Of a stretch of 15,557 bases of DNA, positions 10,001 to 15,557 are shown piece after piece. Numbering within the stretch: position 1 is the stretch's first letter; each line of letters opens with the position of its first letter. A model generated the notes under the pieces. It was given only the letters and a program-made list of their open reading frames with translations, had not been told where the DNA came from and searched no databases. The DNA comes from Lysobacterales bacterium. GTDB taxonomy: Bacteria > Pseudomonadota > Gammaproteobacteria > Xanthomonadales > SZUA-36. The DNA lies in contig DAOWGA010000282.1 in assembly GCA_030637665.1 (NCBI GenBank), positions 1 through 15,557 of the forward strand. The letters run 5' to 3'. A program made the translations under genes and the position numbers.

Positions 10001-11242
10001 GAGCCCCTGCCCCAACATATCCGCAGGCGGCACACCGCTGCCTCCGGACAGGTTTTTCAACAGGGCGCCGGTCAGACGGCTGTGCGTAGCCGCCGCCACG
10101 CTCAACAGCCAGGGGGCCAGGCCCGGATTGAGGACTGAGCCGGGAACCGGACCGCCGTTACTCGCTGAAGTGGCGGCAAAAATTCCCGCGTTTCTCAAGT
10201 CCAGGAAAAGCTCTGCGTAGTTTAGGCTGCTCCACGGACTCGAGGTGCCCCCGCCCAGGGAAAGATTAACGACATCGACACCATCGATGAGGGCCTGTTC
10301 CAGGCCTTCGATGATGTCAACCGATGGACAACCCTCCTCATCTTCATCCGGAGTCTCGGGGTCATCTTCGCGACAGACTTTATAACTCACGATATTGGCA
10401 TGGGGTGCAATTCCGGACATCTGTGTTGGCACCCCTTCCAGCGTGATATTGATTTGATTTCCTGCGGCGATACTGGCAACGTGACTGCCGTGAAAATGTG
10501 TACCCTTGCCTTTGCTTCCTTCATCGGTGAAATCATAAACGCCGATCAGCTTGTTGCTGCACAGGACTTCACTATCACTGCACAAACCCAGCTGTTCACC
10601 GAAGGGATTACTGTGCGAGTAACCATCGAGAGCCGGGTCCTGGAATGAAATATGATTCCAGTTGATGCCCGTATCGATGATTCCAATGACGATCCCTTCG
10701 CCGGCGCTGGGAATAATGCCGCCTTCTCCCGCCCAGATTTTTGTGGCTCCGATCAGTTCGGGACTCGCATCTGTTTCAATGTAATGAATTTCATTTGGCG
10801 CTATGCTTTCAACCTCCGGCAGTTCCCTCATGAGTTTCGCCTGCGCTTCGGTCAGGCGCAAAGCAGCTCCATTGAACAGAATCCTGTAGCGTGCCTTGAC
10901 CTCGGAAGTTTCGCCGACAAGTTGCTTTGAGCTGAACATGAATTGGTCCAGGCGATCATCCAGGTAGCGTGAATATGCCAGTGCATTGGGGCTGATCAAA
11001 TCCAGCCGTTTGCCGGTTTTAAGCGGCGTCGTGGCAGCCAGCTGATTGGCTCGATACTGGACGGCATTGTGGCCGTCGAACCGCACCAGGGGTGGATCGG
11101 TCAGCTTGATGATCCAGGTCCTTCTGCCTTCGCTGTCCAGCGGCTCCACCCTGGCTGATTTGGCAACGGCTATTGAGCTGGTGACCAGCAGGATCAGAGC
11201 GATGAGCAGGCGCCAGGTGGTGATGTGATTTCCATTTCGCAT
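7085..11242 (-). CDS. Large secreted subtilisin-like (S8) serine protease
   Basis: This is a 1385-residue exported endopeptidase of the subtilisin family. The signal peptide has hydrophobic core [17 protein letters not shown], with likely cleavage after AVA at about residue 27. An inhibitor I9-type propeptide (about 40-158) contains [16 protein letters not shown]. The catalytic domain has Asp190 in GIIDTG, His251 in HGSHVA, oxyanion Asn362 and Ser600 in [14 protein letters not shown] protease-associated domain is inserted at about 425-540. Beta-rich C-terminal regions follow, including a pre-peptidase-like segment [17 protein letters not shown] (875-891). Two GLW-type modules come last, at about 1148-1190 and 1266-1307. 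Many paired cysteines fit a disulphide-bonded secreted protein. The start at 11242 is chosen for its AAGGAA site and signal peptide; the frame extends 96 bases upstream into gor without support. It lies 17 bp after gor and abuts queA. Likely role: extracellular protein degradation for nutrition. Confidence 0.93.
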   Translation of the reverse strand: MRNGNHITTWRLLIALILLVTSSIAVAKSARVEPLDSEGRRTWIIKLTDPPLVRFDGHNAVQYRANQLAATTPLKTGKRLDLISPNALAYSRYLDDRLDQFMFSSKQLVGETSEVKARYRILFNGAALRLTEAQAKLMRELPEVESIAPNEIHYIETDASPELIGATKIWAGEGGIIPSAGEGIVIGIIDTGINWNHISFQDPALDGYSHSNPFGEQLGLCSDSEVLCSNKLIGVYDFTDEGSKGKGTHFHGSHVASIAAGNQINITLEGVPTQMSGIAPHANIVSYKVCREDDPETPDEDEEGCPSVDIIEGLEQALIDGVDVVNLSLGGGTSSPWSSLNYAELFLDLRNAGIFAATSASNGGPVPGSVLNPGLAPWLLSVAAATHSRLTGALLKNLSGGSGVPPADMLGQGLAPVTGSANGIGPVEMVWAGDYGNALCGTGEAELLPNCFDHSGSTNPFAPGTFNGQIVVCERGDYGRVEKGFNVMEAGAGGYILINSAEFGESQNEDSHCVPGIHIGYSKGQELKSWLTSSSGHMGTIGPFGLSYDAAVADVLGFFSSQGPNAAVPGLLAPNITAPGVAVLGAGDIDDGFVFADGTSMASPHVAGGGALLLSADPGLTPSQIQSMLQTTATTEVINYQGQPANPFEMGTGRLQLVEAFKAGLYMNVTGSEFLAANPATGGDPSSLNLPAMVNPACREGCNFSRKFIDRAGGGSWTVTAENFPAGAMVTVTPASFTIPRDGTQSLQVEFELGPDTIGDWVFGEIKLSSEGLPDQHLTAAVFSDGGELPERWTINSDSDGGWKEFVLGGLSTLQQATFTAGGLVKPSSTTQTLVQDPTESEPFDGGSGVMTRWFTLPEGTLWFHIEVPQSTSIDLDLYVGRDTNGDGIAQKSELLCESSLRAIIELCDIFSPAAGNYWVLVQNWEASSAPGGDVVTLISAIPGPSGASRLAASGPGITAKNEQFNVRLSWDNVNALPGEEWLGVVAVGTDSDRPDNMGVIPVYFNRTGISEPQTFPLMNSVTHQLALDANDEHDRVFIDVPNGASSLTIAAEGASEEQNNGLTLELVRLDFDEALTEPPFATAPGNAAVFAAASGNGADGPSLTVSGGDLQPGRWYAVLSNGNSSTSAIEIRADVEFSGTPIAVHPGLWTPASRVGLGQGYEYNFGGPSRVLIWYTYDEDGQPVWYIAQNSESAGNIWTAGMARVTNDGSEQQLALVGKVSVTLLAANDAMFSFTLYGESGTERMTPLSALTCPIISGSEKSYTGLWYRGVAGLGGASILMNSSTEAQIHYVFDAVGMPRWLFAQEKLEPSPDNPDIPIHQFSGYCAVCDEQSVTHVPVGVIGRSFINETEGSWTLDYLFSPPLSGSAERTEDIVQLTTPINCE

Positions 11243-11259
11243 TACGCAAATTTCCTTGT

Positions 11260-12615
11260 TTATTCCCGGACCGGTGATCTCATGGTCACCAGTTCTTCGG
11301 CAGCCGTGGGGTGAATGCCCATGGTGCAATCGAAACACTCCTTGGTCAGTCCTGATTTTACCGCGACTGCGTACCCCTGAACAATCTCGGGGGCATCCAA
11401 ACCGACAATATGAATACCAATAACTTTTTGACTCACCCGATCCACGATGAGTTTCATCATGGTTTTCTCATTACGCCCGGAGAGCGTGTGTTTCATGGGC
11501 CTGAATTCCGAACGGTAGACGTCAATCGCGCCATAATGGATGCGCGCATCCTCCTCGCTGAACCCCACGCTGCCTACGGGAGGCTGTGAGAATACAGCCG
11601 AAGGCACGAATTCATGGCTGACCGGCCGCATCATTCCGCCGTACACCGTATCGGCAAAGGAGTGGCCCTCATAAATCGCAACCGGCGTCAGGTTTACTCT
11701 GCTCGTGACATCACCCACGGCATGGATGTGTTCAATATTGGTCTGCGAACATTCATCAACTACGATCTGCCCGGTGGCACGCACTTCGATACCGATTTCG
11801 CGCAGACCCAGGCCTCGCACATTCGGAACCCGTCCGGTCGCGTACATGACCTGGTCGACTTCCAGCGTGGCGCCATCGTGCAAGACCAACTCAAGCCCGT
11901 GTTCGAGCTTGCGAATATGCTCAACGGTAGTCTCGAGCATTAATTCAACCCCTTTCTTGCCTACCTCGGCCCCGACCACTCTTCTCACATCGTGATCGAA
12001 ACCCCGCAAAAGGGCATCCCCACGGTACAACTGGTAAACCTGCGAACCCAGCCCATTAAAAATTCCGCTAAATTCGCATGCAATGTAGCCGCCGCCCACC
12101 ACGGCGACCCGGCCGGGAAGTTCCTCCAGATGAAACGCTTCATCCGATGTGATGGCGTGCTCAATCCCCGCTATGTCCGGCACCCAGGGGTGGCCACCGG
12201 TGGCGATGAGTATTCGCTCCGCACTGACGGTCTGGTCACCGACCCGTAGCTGATGAGCATCAATAAAACTGCCATGACTCGGGTAGAGCCTGACACCGGC
12301 TTCCGACAACAAGCGCAGGTATACCTGGTTGAGGCGGTCAATTTCCCGGTCCTTGGCCCGGATCAGGTCCGGCCAACTGAATTTTGCAGGACCCAGGTCC
12401 CACCCGTAACCCCGTGCATCTTCAAAATCTTCCGCGAAATGAGCGGCATAAACCAACAGCTTTTTGGGCACACAGCCGCGGATTACGCAGGTGCCGCCAA
12501 CCCGGCTCGCCTCACAGATTCCGACCCGTGCTCCGTGCCCTGCGGCAATGCGCGCAGCACGCACACCACCGGAGCCCGCGCCCAACACAAAAAGATCAAA
12601 ATCAAATTTACTCAT
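11260..12615 (-). CDS. gor: Glutathione-disulfide reductase
   Basis: The enzyme reduces oxidised glutathione with NADPH in the cytoplasm. The protein is 451 residues, normal for the family. The FAD-binding motif VLGAGSGGVRAAR spans 10-22. The redox-active disulphide is Cys43 and Cys48 in GGTCVIRGCVPKK. The NADPH fold has VVGGGYIACEFSGI, followed by YRGDALLRGFD, whose arginines suit NADPH and not NADH and which resembles the plant/proteobacterial glutathione reductase branch. ATGRVPN and IHAVGDVT (the second FAD motif) follow. The dimer-interface motif GIHPTAAEE supplies the catalytic base His435. A related trypanothione- or mercuric-type reductase is less likely given these motifs. The ATG has TGGAG about 9 bases upstream. 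It is the first gene of the minus-strand block and divergent from ccmA. Confidence 0.94.
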   Translation of the reverse strand: MSKFDFDLFVLGAGSGGVRAARIAAGHGARVGICEASRVGGTCVIRGCVPKKLLVYAAHFAEDFEDARGYGWDLGPAKFSWPDLIRAKDREIDRLNQVYLRLLSEAGVRLYPSHGSFIDAHQLRVGDQTVSAERILIATGGHPWVPDIAGIEHAITSDEAFHLEELPGRVAVVGGGYIACEFSGIFNGLGSQVYQLYRGDALLRGFDHDVRRVVGAEVGKKGVELMLETTVEHIRKLEHGLELVLHDGATLEVDQVMYATGRVPNVRGLGLREIGIEVRATGQIVVDECSQTNIEHIHAVGDVTSRVNLTPVAIYEGHSFADTVYGGMMRPVSHEFVPSAVFSQPPVGSVGFSEEDARIHYGAIDVYRSEFRPMKHTLSGRNEKTMMKLIVDRVSQKVIGIHIVGLDAPEIVQGYAVAVKSGLTKECFDCTMGIHPTAAEELVTMRSPVRE

Positions 12616-12885
12616 GCAATCAATCTCCAGGCCTCAAACCGAAAGTCGAACCATTGGGCTCTCTTCCTGTCGGACCGCTTGTGAACAATACAGTTCTACT
12701 CAGCCGTACCGCTTGACCTCGCCGGACAGGAATGTGACCGACGGAACATGGAAGTTTCTTTCAAAAATGGCAGAAATATAAATGATGTGTTGATCTGAAT
12801 CATTTATCCATGGAGAATCTCATGGACTTGCCATGACCGAATACGTAGCATAGCGCCACAACCAGAATCCCCATACCGGAGCTCC
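12616..12885. promoter_or_regulatory. Divergent gor / ccmA intergenic region
   Basis: This 270-bp gap separates the two outward-reading gene blocks and should hold both promoters. For ccm, an AT-rich island contains TATAAAT at 12777-12783, a plausible -10, with only a poor -35 (TTTCTT, 16 bases upstream). An inverted repeat, CCATG (12808-12812) and CATGG (12821-12825), lies between it and ccmA, and another CCATG follows at 12831. The ccmA ribosome site GGAG sits inside the palindrome GGAGCTCC just before the ATG. I found no convincing gor promoter hexamers, and no small gene in the gap. Confidence 0.4.
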
Positions 12886-13476
12886 ATGCTTTCTGTTTCC
12901 AAAATCAACTTCGAACGGTATTTTGAGCCAGTTTTTGAACCCGTCAGCTTTGAGCTGAAGGCGGGCCAGCTGTTGCTTGTCACCGGATCGAATGGCTGTG
13001 GAAAGACCACCCTGATCCGTGTGCTTGCCGACATTCTTTACCCGACATCAGGTGAGTTCCTCCGCCGCACGGACAGCATGGGATATGTGGGTCATTACCT
13101 GGGCATCAAGGATGACCTCAGCGTGATCGAGAACCTGCGTTTCATGCGGGATTTCCTGGGCACATCCAGACGCAGCTGCAAGGACGTCATCCGGCAAGTG
13201 GGTCTTGGCCGGGTTTCGGAGCAGCTGGCCCGCACGCTGTCAGCCGGCCAACGCAAGCGTTGCGCCCTGGCCCGGCTGCTGCTCAGTAATACCAAACTCT
13301 GGCTGCTGGACGAGCCTTATTCCAACCTGGACCAGGAAGGCGTGAACCTGGTTGATGACATGCTGATCGCTCACCTTGAAACCGGCGGCGCCTGTGTGCT
13401 CGCCACGCATGGCAACCACCGTCCCAACTGGGCGGGCACGCAGGATTGCCGGCTTATATCGGGGGCTGCCGCATGA
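12886..13476 (+). CDS. ccmA: Haem exporter ATP-binding protein CcmA
   Basis: CcmA is the ATPase of the CcmABCD complex. ATP hydrolysis releases haem-loaded CcmE from CcmC during c-type cytochrome assembly. The 196 residues are typical of this short ABC ATPase. Walker A is GSNGCGKTT (34-42), the family-like segment YVGHYLGIKDDLSVIENL spans 67-84, the signature is LSAGQRKR (118-125), Walker B is LWLLDEP (138-144) with YSNLD as D-loop, and the switch histidine is His175 in ATHG. It is the first gene of the ccm operon. Its TGA overlaps the ccmB ATG by 4 bases. Confidence 0.95.
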   Translation: MLSVSKINFERYFEPVFEPVSFELKAGQLLLVTGSNGCGKTTLIRVLADILYPTSGEFLRRTDSMGYVGHYLGIKDDLSVIENLRFMRDFLGTSRRSCKDVIRQVGLGRVSEQLARTLSAGQRKRCALARLLLSNTKLWLLDEPYSNLDQEGVNLVDDMLIAHLETGGACVLATHGNHRPNWAGTQDCRLISGAAA

Positions 13477-14168
13477 CGCCTGAACAACAATCAGGCAGCA
13501 TGGCATCGGCATTTTTCGCCTTGCTGCGGCGTGACCTGTTGCTGGCGTTTCGGCGCCGGACTGAAATGCTGTTCCCGATCGTCTTTCTGCTGGTGGTGGT
13601 CAGCCTGTTCCCGTTGGGCATCGGCCCGAGTCCGGCCCTGCTGGCGCGCATCGCACCCGGAGTGATCTGGATTGCCGCACTACTGGCAACGGTGATCTCC
13701 CTGGACGGTTTGTTCCGGTCGGATTTTGAAGACGGGACACTGGAGCAATTCGTTCTGAGCGGGCATCCACTGACTTTGATCTCCCTGGCAAAAATCCTGG
13801 CGCACTGGCTGGTAGCGGGCTTGCCCCTGGTGTTGATGTCACCGCTGCTGGCGGTATGGATGAACCTGCCCATTGAGTCACTTGGCGTGATGGTGCTGAC
13901 ACTGGCCCTTGGCACGCCCATCCTGAGCCTGATCGGCTCCATCGGCGTTGGCCTGACCATCAGTCTGAAGCGTGGCGGGCAATTATTGTCGCTGCTGGTA
14001 TTTCCGCTGTATGTCCCCATCTTGATTATCGCAACCGCCGCGGTGATGGCGGCCTCAGACGGCCTGCCTTACACCGCGTTTTTAGGTTTGTTGGTGGCGG
14101 GCCTGATAACATCGGTCACTTTGGCCCCCTTTGCAGCGGCCGCGGCCCTGAAGATCAGCTTGTCATGA
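13473..14168 (+). CDS. ccmB: Haem exporter membrane subunit CcmB
   Basis: CcmB is the membrane partner of the CcmA ATPase in cytochrome c maturation System I. The protein is 231 residues with about six hydrophobic helices and the family start pattern FFALLRRDLLLAFRRRTEML. Further typical stretches are FLLVVVSLFPLGIGP, LDGLFRSDFEDGTLEQF and LALGTPILSLIGSIGVGL. I chose the ATG at 13473 because it forms an ATGA overlap with ccmA. A second ATG at 13500 would remove nine residues and give a start nearer to the usual N-terminus. An upstream TTG at 13446 lies inside ccmA and is not needed. Confidence 0.94.
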   Translation: MTPEQQSGSMASAFFALLRRDLLLAFRRRTEMLFPIVFLLVVVSLFPLGIGPSPALLARIAPGVIWIAALLATVISLDGLFRSDFEDGTLEQFVLSGHPLTLISLAKILAHWLVAGLPLVLMSPLLAVWMNLPIESLGVMVLTLALGTPILSLIGSIGVGLTISLKRGGQLLSLLVFPLYVPILIIATAAVMAASDGLPYTAFLGLLVAGLITSVTLAPFAAAAALKISLS

Positions 14169-14959
14169 ACACGAATGCAACGACTATGAATAAAGACAAA
14201 CCCCGAAAGAACTGGCTCGTCATGTTCATCCACAAGATGGGTTCACCCCCCTGGTTCTATGGTTTTAGCGGGAAACTCATACCCTGGCTGTGGGCAATAT
14301 TCGCCGCGCTGACTATTTGGGGCCTTTACCTGGGCCTGGTCAAGGCGCCGGCTGACTACCAGCAGGGCGAGAGTTTCCGCATCATGTACCTCCATGTCCC
14401 TTCAGCCTGGATGTCGATGTTGATCTACACCTCCATGGCTATCATGGGATTCATCGCACTGGTGTGGCGCATCAGGATCATGGAGATCCTGGCCATGAGC
14501 AGTGCGCCGGTGGGGGCCGCCTTTACCATAATCGCGCTCGCGAGTGGCTCACTTTGGGGCCGCCCGACCTGGGGCACATACTGGGTATGGGACGCGCGGC
14601 TGACCAGTGAACTGGTGCTGTTGTTTTTGTACCTGGGCGTCATTGGCTTGTACAACGCAATCGACGAACCGCGCAAAGCAGCGAGGGCCGCCTGCCTGCT
14701 GGCTCTGGTAGGCGCAGTCAATTTGCCCATCATTCATTATTCCGTCAAGTGGTGGAATACCCTGCATCAGGGCAGCAGCATCAGTGTGACCGGTGGCAGC
14801 AATATTGATCCCAGCATGTTATGGCCATTGCTGATCATGGCCTTCGCAGTCAAGTTTTATTACGGAGCCAACCTCCTCACCCGTGCGCGCGTGAAACTGC
14901 TGGAACAGGATAAACGCAAAGGATGGGTCAAAAAAATCATCAAGGAACGTGAATCATGA
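14165..14959 (+). CDS. ccmC: Haem-handling protein CcmC
   Basis: CcmC presents haem on the periplasmic side and attaches it to CcmE. The 264-residue protein has six predicted membrane helices. It carries the tryptophan-rich WWD motif WGRPTWGTYWVWDARLTSEL (131-150). The conserved external histidines are His77 in YLHVPSAWM and probably His201 in KWWNTLHQGSS, equivalent to the haem-ligand histidines of E. coli CcmC. The ATG overlaps the ccmB TGA by 4 bases. A second in-frame ATG seven codons later is possible. CcmC is a little longer than in E. coli because of a polar N-terminal tail. Confidence 0.96.
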   Translation: MNTNATTMNKDKPRKNWLVMFIHKMGSPPWFYGFSGKLIPWLWAIFAALTIWGLYLGLVKAPADYQQGESFRIMYLHVPSAWMSMLIYTSMAIMGFIALVWRIRIMEILAMSSAPVGAAFTIIALASGSLWGRPTWGTYWVWDARLTSELVLLFLYLGVIGLYNAIDEPRKAARAACLLALVGAVNLPIIHYSVKWWNTLHQGSSISVTGGSNIDPSMLWPLLIMAFAVKFYYGANLLTRARVKLLEQDKRKGWVKKIIKERES

Positions 14960-15111
14960 GCCACACCCCGTTTATCTGGGCCGCCTATTCCATTGGCACT
15001 GTTGTGCTGTTGTGGTGTGCCCTGGCGCCTTTGATACACAAGAAAGCCGTTATCAGGGACATCCGGAAATTGAGCCAAATAGAGGAGAGGAACCGTGACT
15101 CCCACTCGTAA
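14956..15111 (+). CDS. ccmD: Haem exporter small protein CcmD
   Basis: This 51-residue frame begins at an ATG overlapping the ccmC TGA by 4 bases. It encodes one membrane helix (about residues 5-26, starting PFIWAAYSIG) and a charged cytoplasmic tail with KLSQIEERNRD. CcmD is a small single-span protein that helps release holo-CcmE from the CcmABC complex. The FIWAAYSIG start, one helix, charged tail and position between ccmC and ccmE all fit. The 3' end overlaps ccmE by 17 bases. The gene is short and easily missed. Confidence 0.9.
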   Translation: MSHTPFIWAAYSIGTVVLLWCALAPLIHKKAVIRDIRKLSQIEERNRDSHS

Positions 15112-15544
15112 GAGAAGGCTGATCGCAGTCCTGTTGATTCTGGCCGGCGTCAGCATTGCCAGCACCATCGCGTTCTATTCACTGCAGGAGAACCTGCTGT
15201 ATTTCCAGAGCCCCAGTGAAGTGGCAGAGCAGTCCATGCCGACCGGACGCCAGTTCAGACTGGGCGGGCTGGTCAAACCGGGCACTGTCGTACGTACCGG
15301 TGACGGCCTGACAACACAATTCGTCATAACAGACGGACCGGCCGAACTCGAAGTGCAATATGTCGGGATACTCCCGGACCTGTTTCGCGAAGGCCAGGGA
15401 GTAATCGCACGGGGCGCACTGAATGAGCGGGGCACCTTCGATGCGACTGAAGTGCTGGCCAAACACGATGAAAACTACATGCCGCCCGAAGTAGCGGATG
15501 CACTGGAAAAAACCGGCCACACGGTGGCTTCCGAATACGATTAA
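15095..15544 (+). CDS. ccmE: Cytochrome c-type biogenesis haem chaperone CcmE
   Basis: CcmE is a membrane-anchored periplasmic chaperone that binds haem covalently and passes it to the CcmFH ligase. The 149-residue protein starts at GTG 15095, supported by the site AGGAGAGG just upstream and the basic N-terminus TPTRKRRL. One membrane helix spans about 9-28. The beta-barrel domain contains NLLYFQSPSEV, FRLGGLVKPGTV, VQYVGILPDLFREGQGV and the haem-binding HDENYMP. His124 is the covalent haem ligand and Tyr128 the axial tyrosine of the HxxxY type. The gene overlaps ccmD by 17 bases. Confidence 0.96.
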   Translation: MTPTRKRRLIAVLLILAGVSIASTIAFYSLQENLLYFQSPSEVAEQSMPTGRQFRLGGLVKPGTVVRTGDGLTTQFVITDGPAELEVQYVGILPDLFREGQGVIARGALNERGTFDATEVLAKHDENYMPPEVADALEKTGHTVASEYD

Positions 15545-15557
15545 GCAAGGACTTTTA
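15545..15557 (+). promoter_or_regulatory. Probable ribosome-binding site for the next ccm gene (ccmF expected)
   Basis: The last 13 bases contain AAGGA at 15547-15551, shortly after the ccmE stop. The spacing would suit a start codon just past the window edge. In System I operons the next gene is usually ccmF, so this is probably its ribosome site, but the gene itself cannot be seen. Confidence 0.35.

Noticed and set aside
9632..10138. 168-residue plus-strand open frame inside the protease
   Set aside because: It is the complement of the catalytic and protease-associated regions of the S8 gene and shows no motifs of its own.
11243..11338. Longer N-terminus of the S8 protease reaching into gor
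   Set aside because: The extension lacks a ribosome site, overlaps gor, and would put 32 polar residues before a clear signal peptide. The ATG at 11242 has AAGGAA upstream.
12636..12745. TTGACC at 12713 as the -35 of a ccm promoter
   Set aside because: No acceptable -10 lies 16-18 bases downstream (the position reads GACCGA).
12804..13034. Minus-strand frame upstream of gor, opposite ccmA
   Set aside because: It mirrors the Walker A region of ccmA and has no ribosome site or known motif.
13454..14020. 188-residue minus-strand open frame opposite ccmB
   Set aside because: It is the antisense shadow of ccmB, rich in Ser, Arg and Pro, with no domain pattern, while the plus frame is a clear CcmB.

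Overview
The window looks like part of a proteobacterial chromosome, most likely a gammaproteobacterium. The evidence is the order queA / tgt / yajC / secD / secF, a System I (ccm) cytochrome c maturation operon, a proteobacterial-type glutathione reductase, and moderately GC-rich, densely packed genes. A free-living, probably aquatic, protein-degrading heterotroph would fit the TRAP transporter and the large secreted subtilisin, but that is inference. I see no tRNA, rRNA, CRISPR array, insertion sequence or phage gene.

Layout. (1) 1-767, plus strand: the 3' part of a TRAP transporter large permease, cut by the window edge. (2) 788-12615, minus strand: a long co-directional block read from right to left. 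It holds gor (glutathione reductase), a 1385-residue secreted S8 protease, queA, a CmoB-like methyltransferase, tgt, yajC, secD and secF. Spacing is tight: 17 bp between gor and the protease, an overlap or short gap into queA, a 4-bp overlap between the methyltransferase and tgt, and 9 bp between secD and secF. The largest internal gap (about 170 bp, before yajC) contains a plausible promoter, so yajC-secDF probably has its own transcription as well. (3) 12616-12885: a 270-bp divergent regulatory region. (4) 12886 to the right edge, plus strand: ccmA-ccmB-ccmC-ccmD-ccmE, joined by ATGA or longer overlaps. ccmF would be expected just outside the window.

How the genes work together. QueA and Tgt are the queuosine enzymes acting at tRNA wobble position 34. 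YajC-SecD-SecF is the accessory complex that uses the proton motive force to help SecYEG export proteins. CcmABCD and CcmE move haem across the membrane and load it onto the haem chaperone for c-type cytochrome assembly. The secreted protease presumably uses the Sec route.

Most of the window is conserved housekeeping gene content. The accessory elements worth a second look are the methyltransferase translationally coupled between queA and tgt, the multi-domain subtilisin placed between gor and queA (with a tandem C-terminal GLW-type module and a cysteine-bounded acidic loop), and a REP-like palindrome on the tgt stop codon. I found no convincing evidence of a wholly new multi-gene system.
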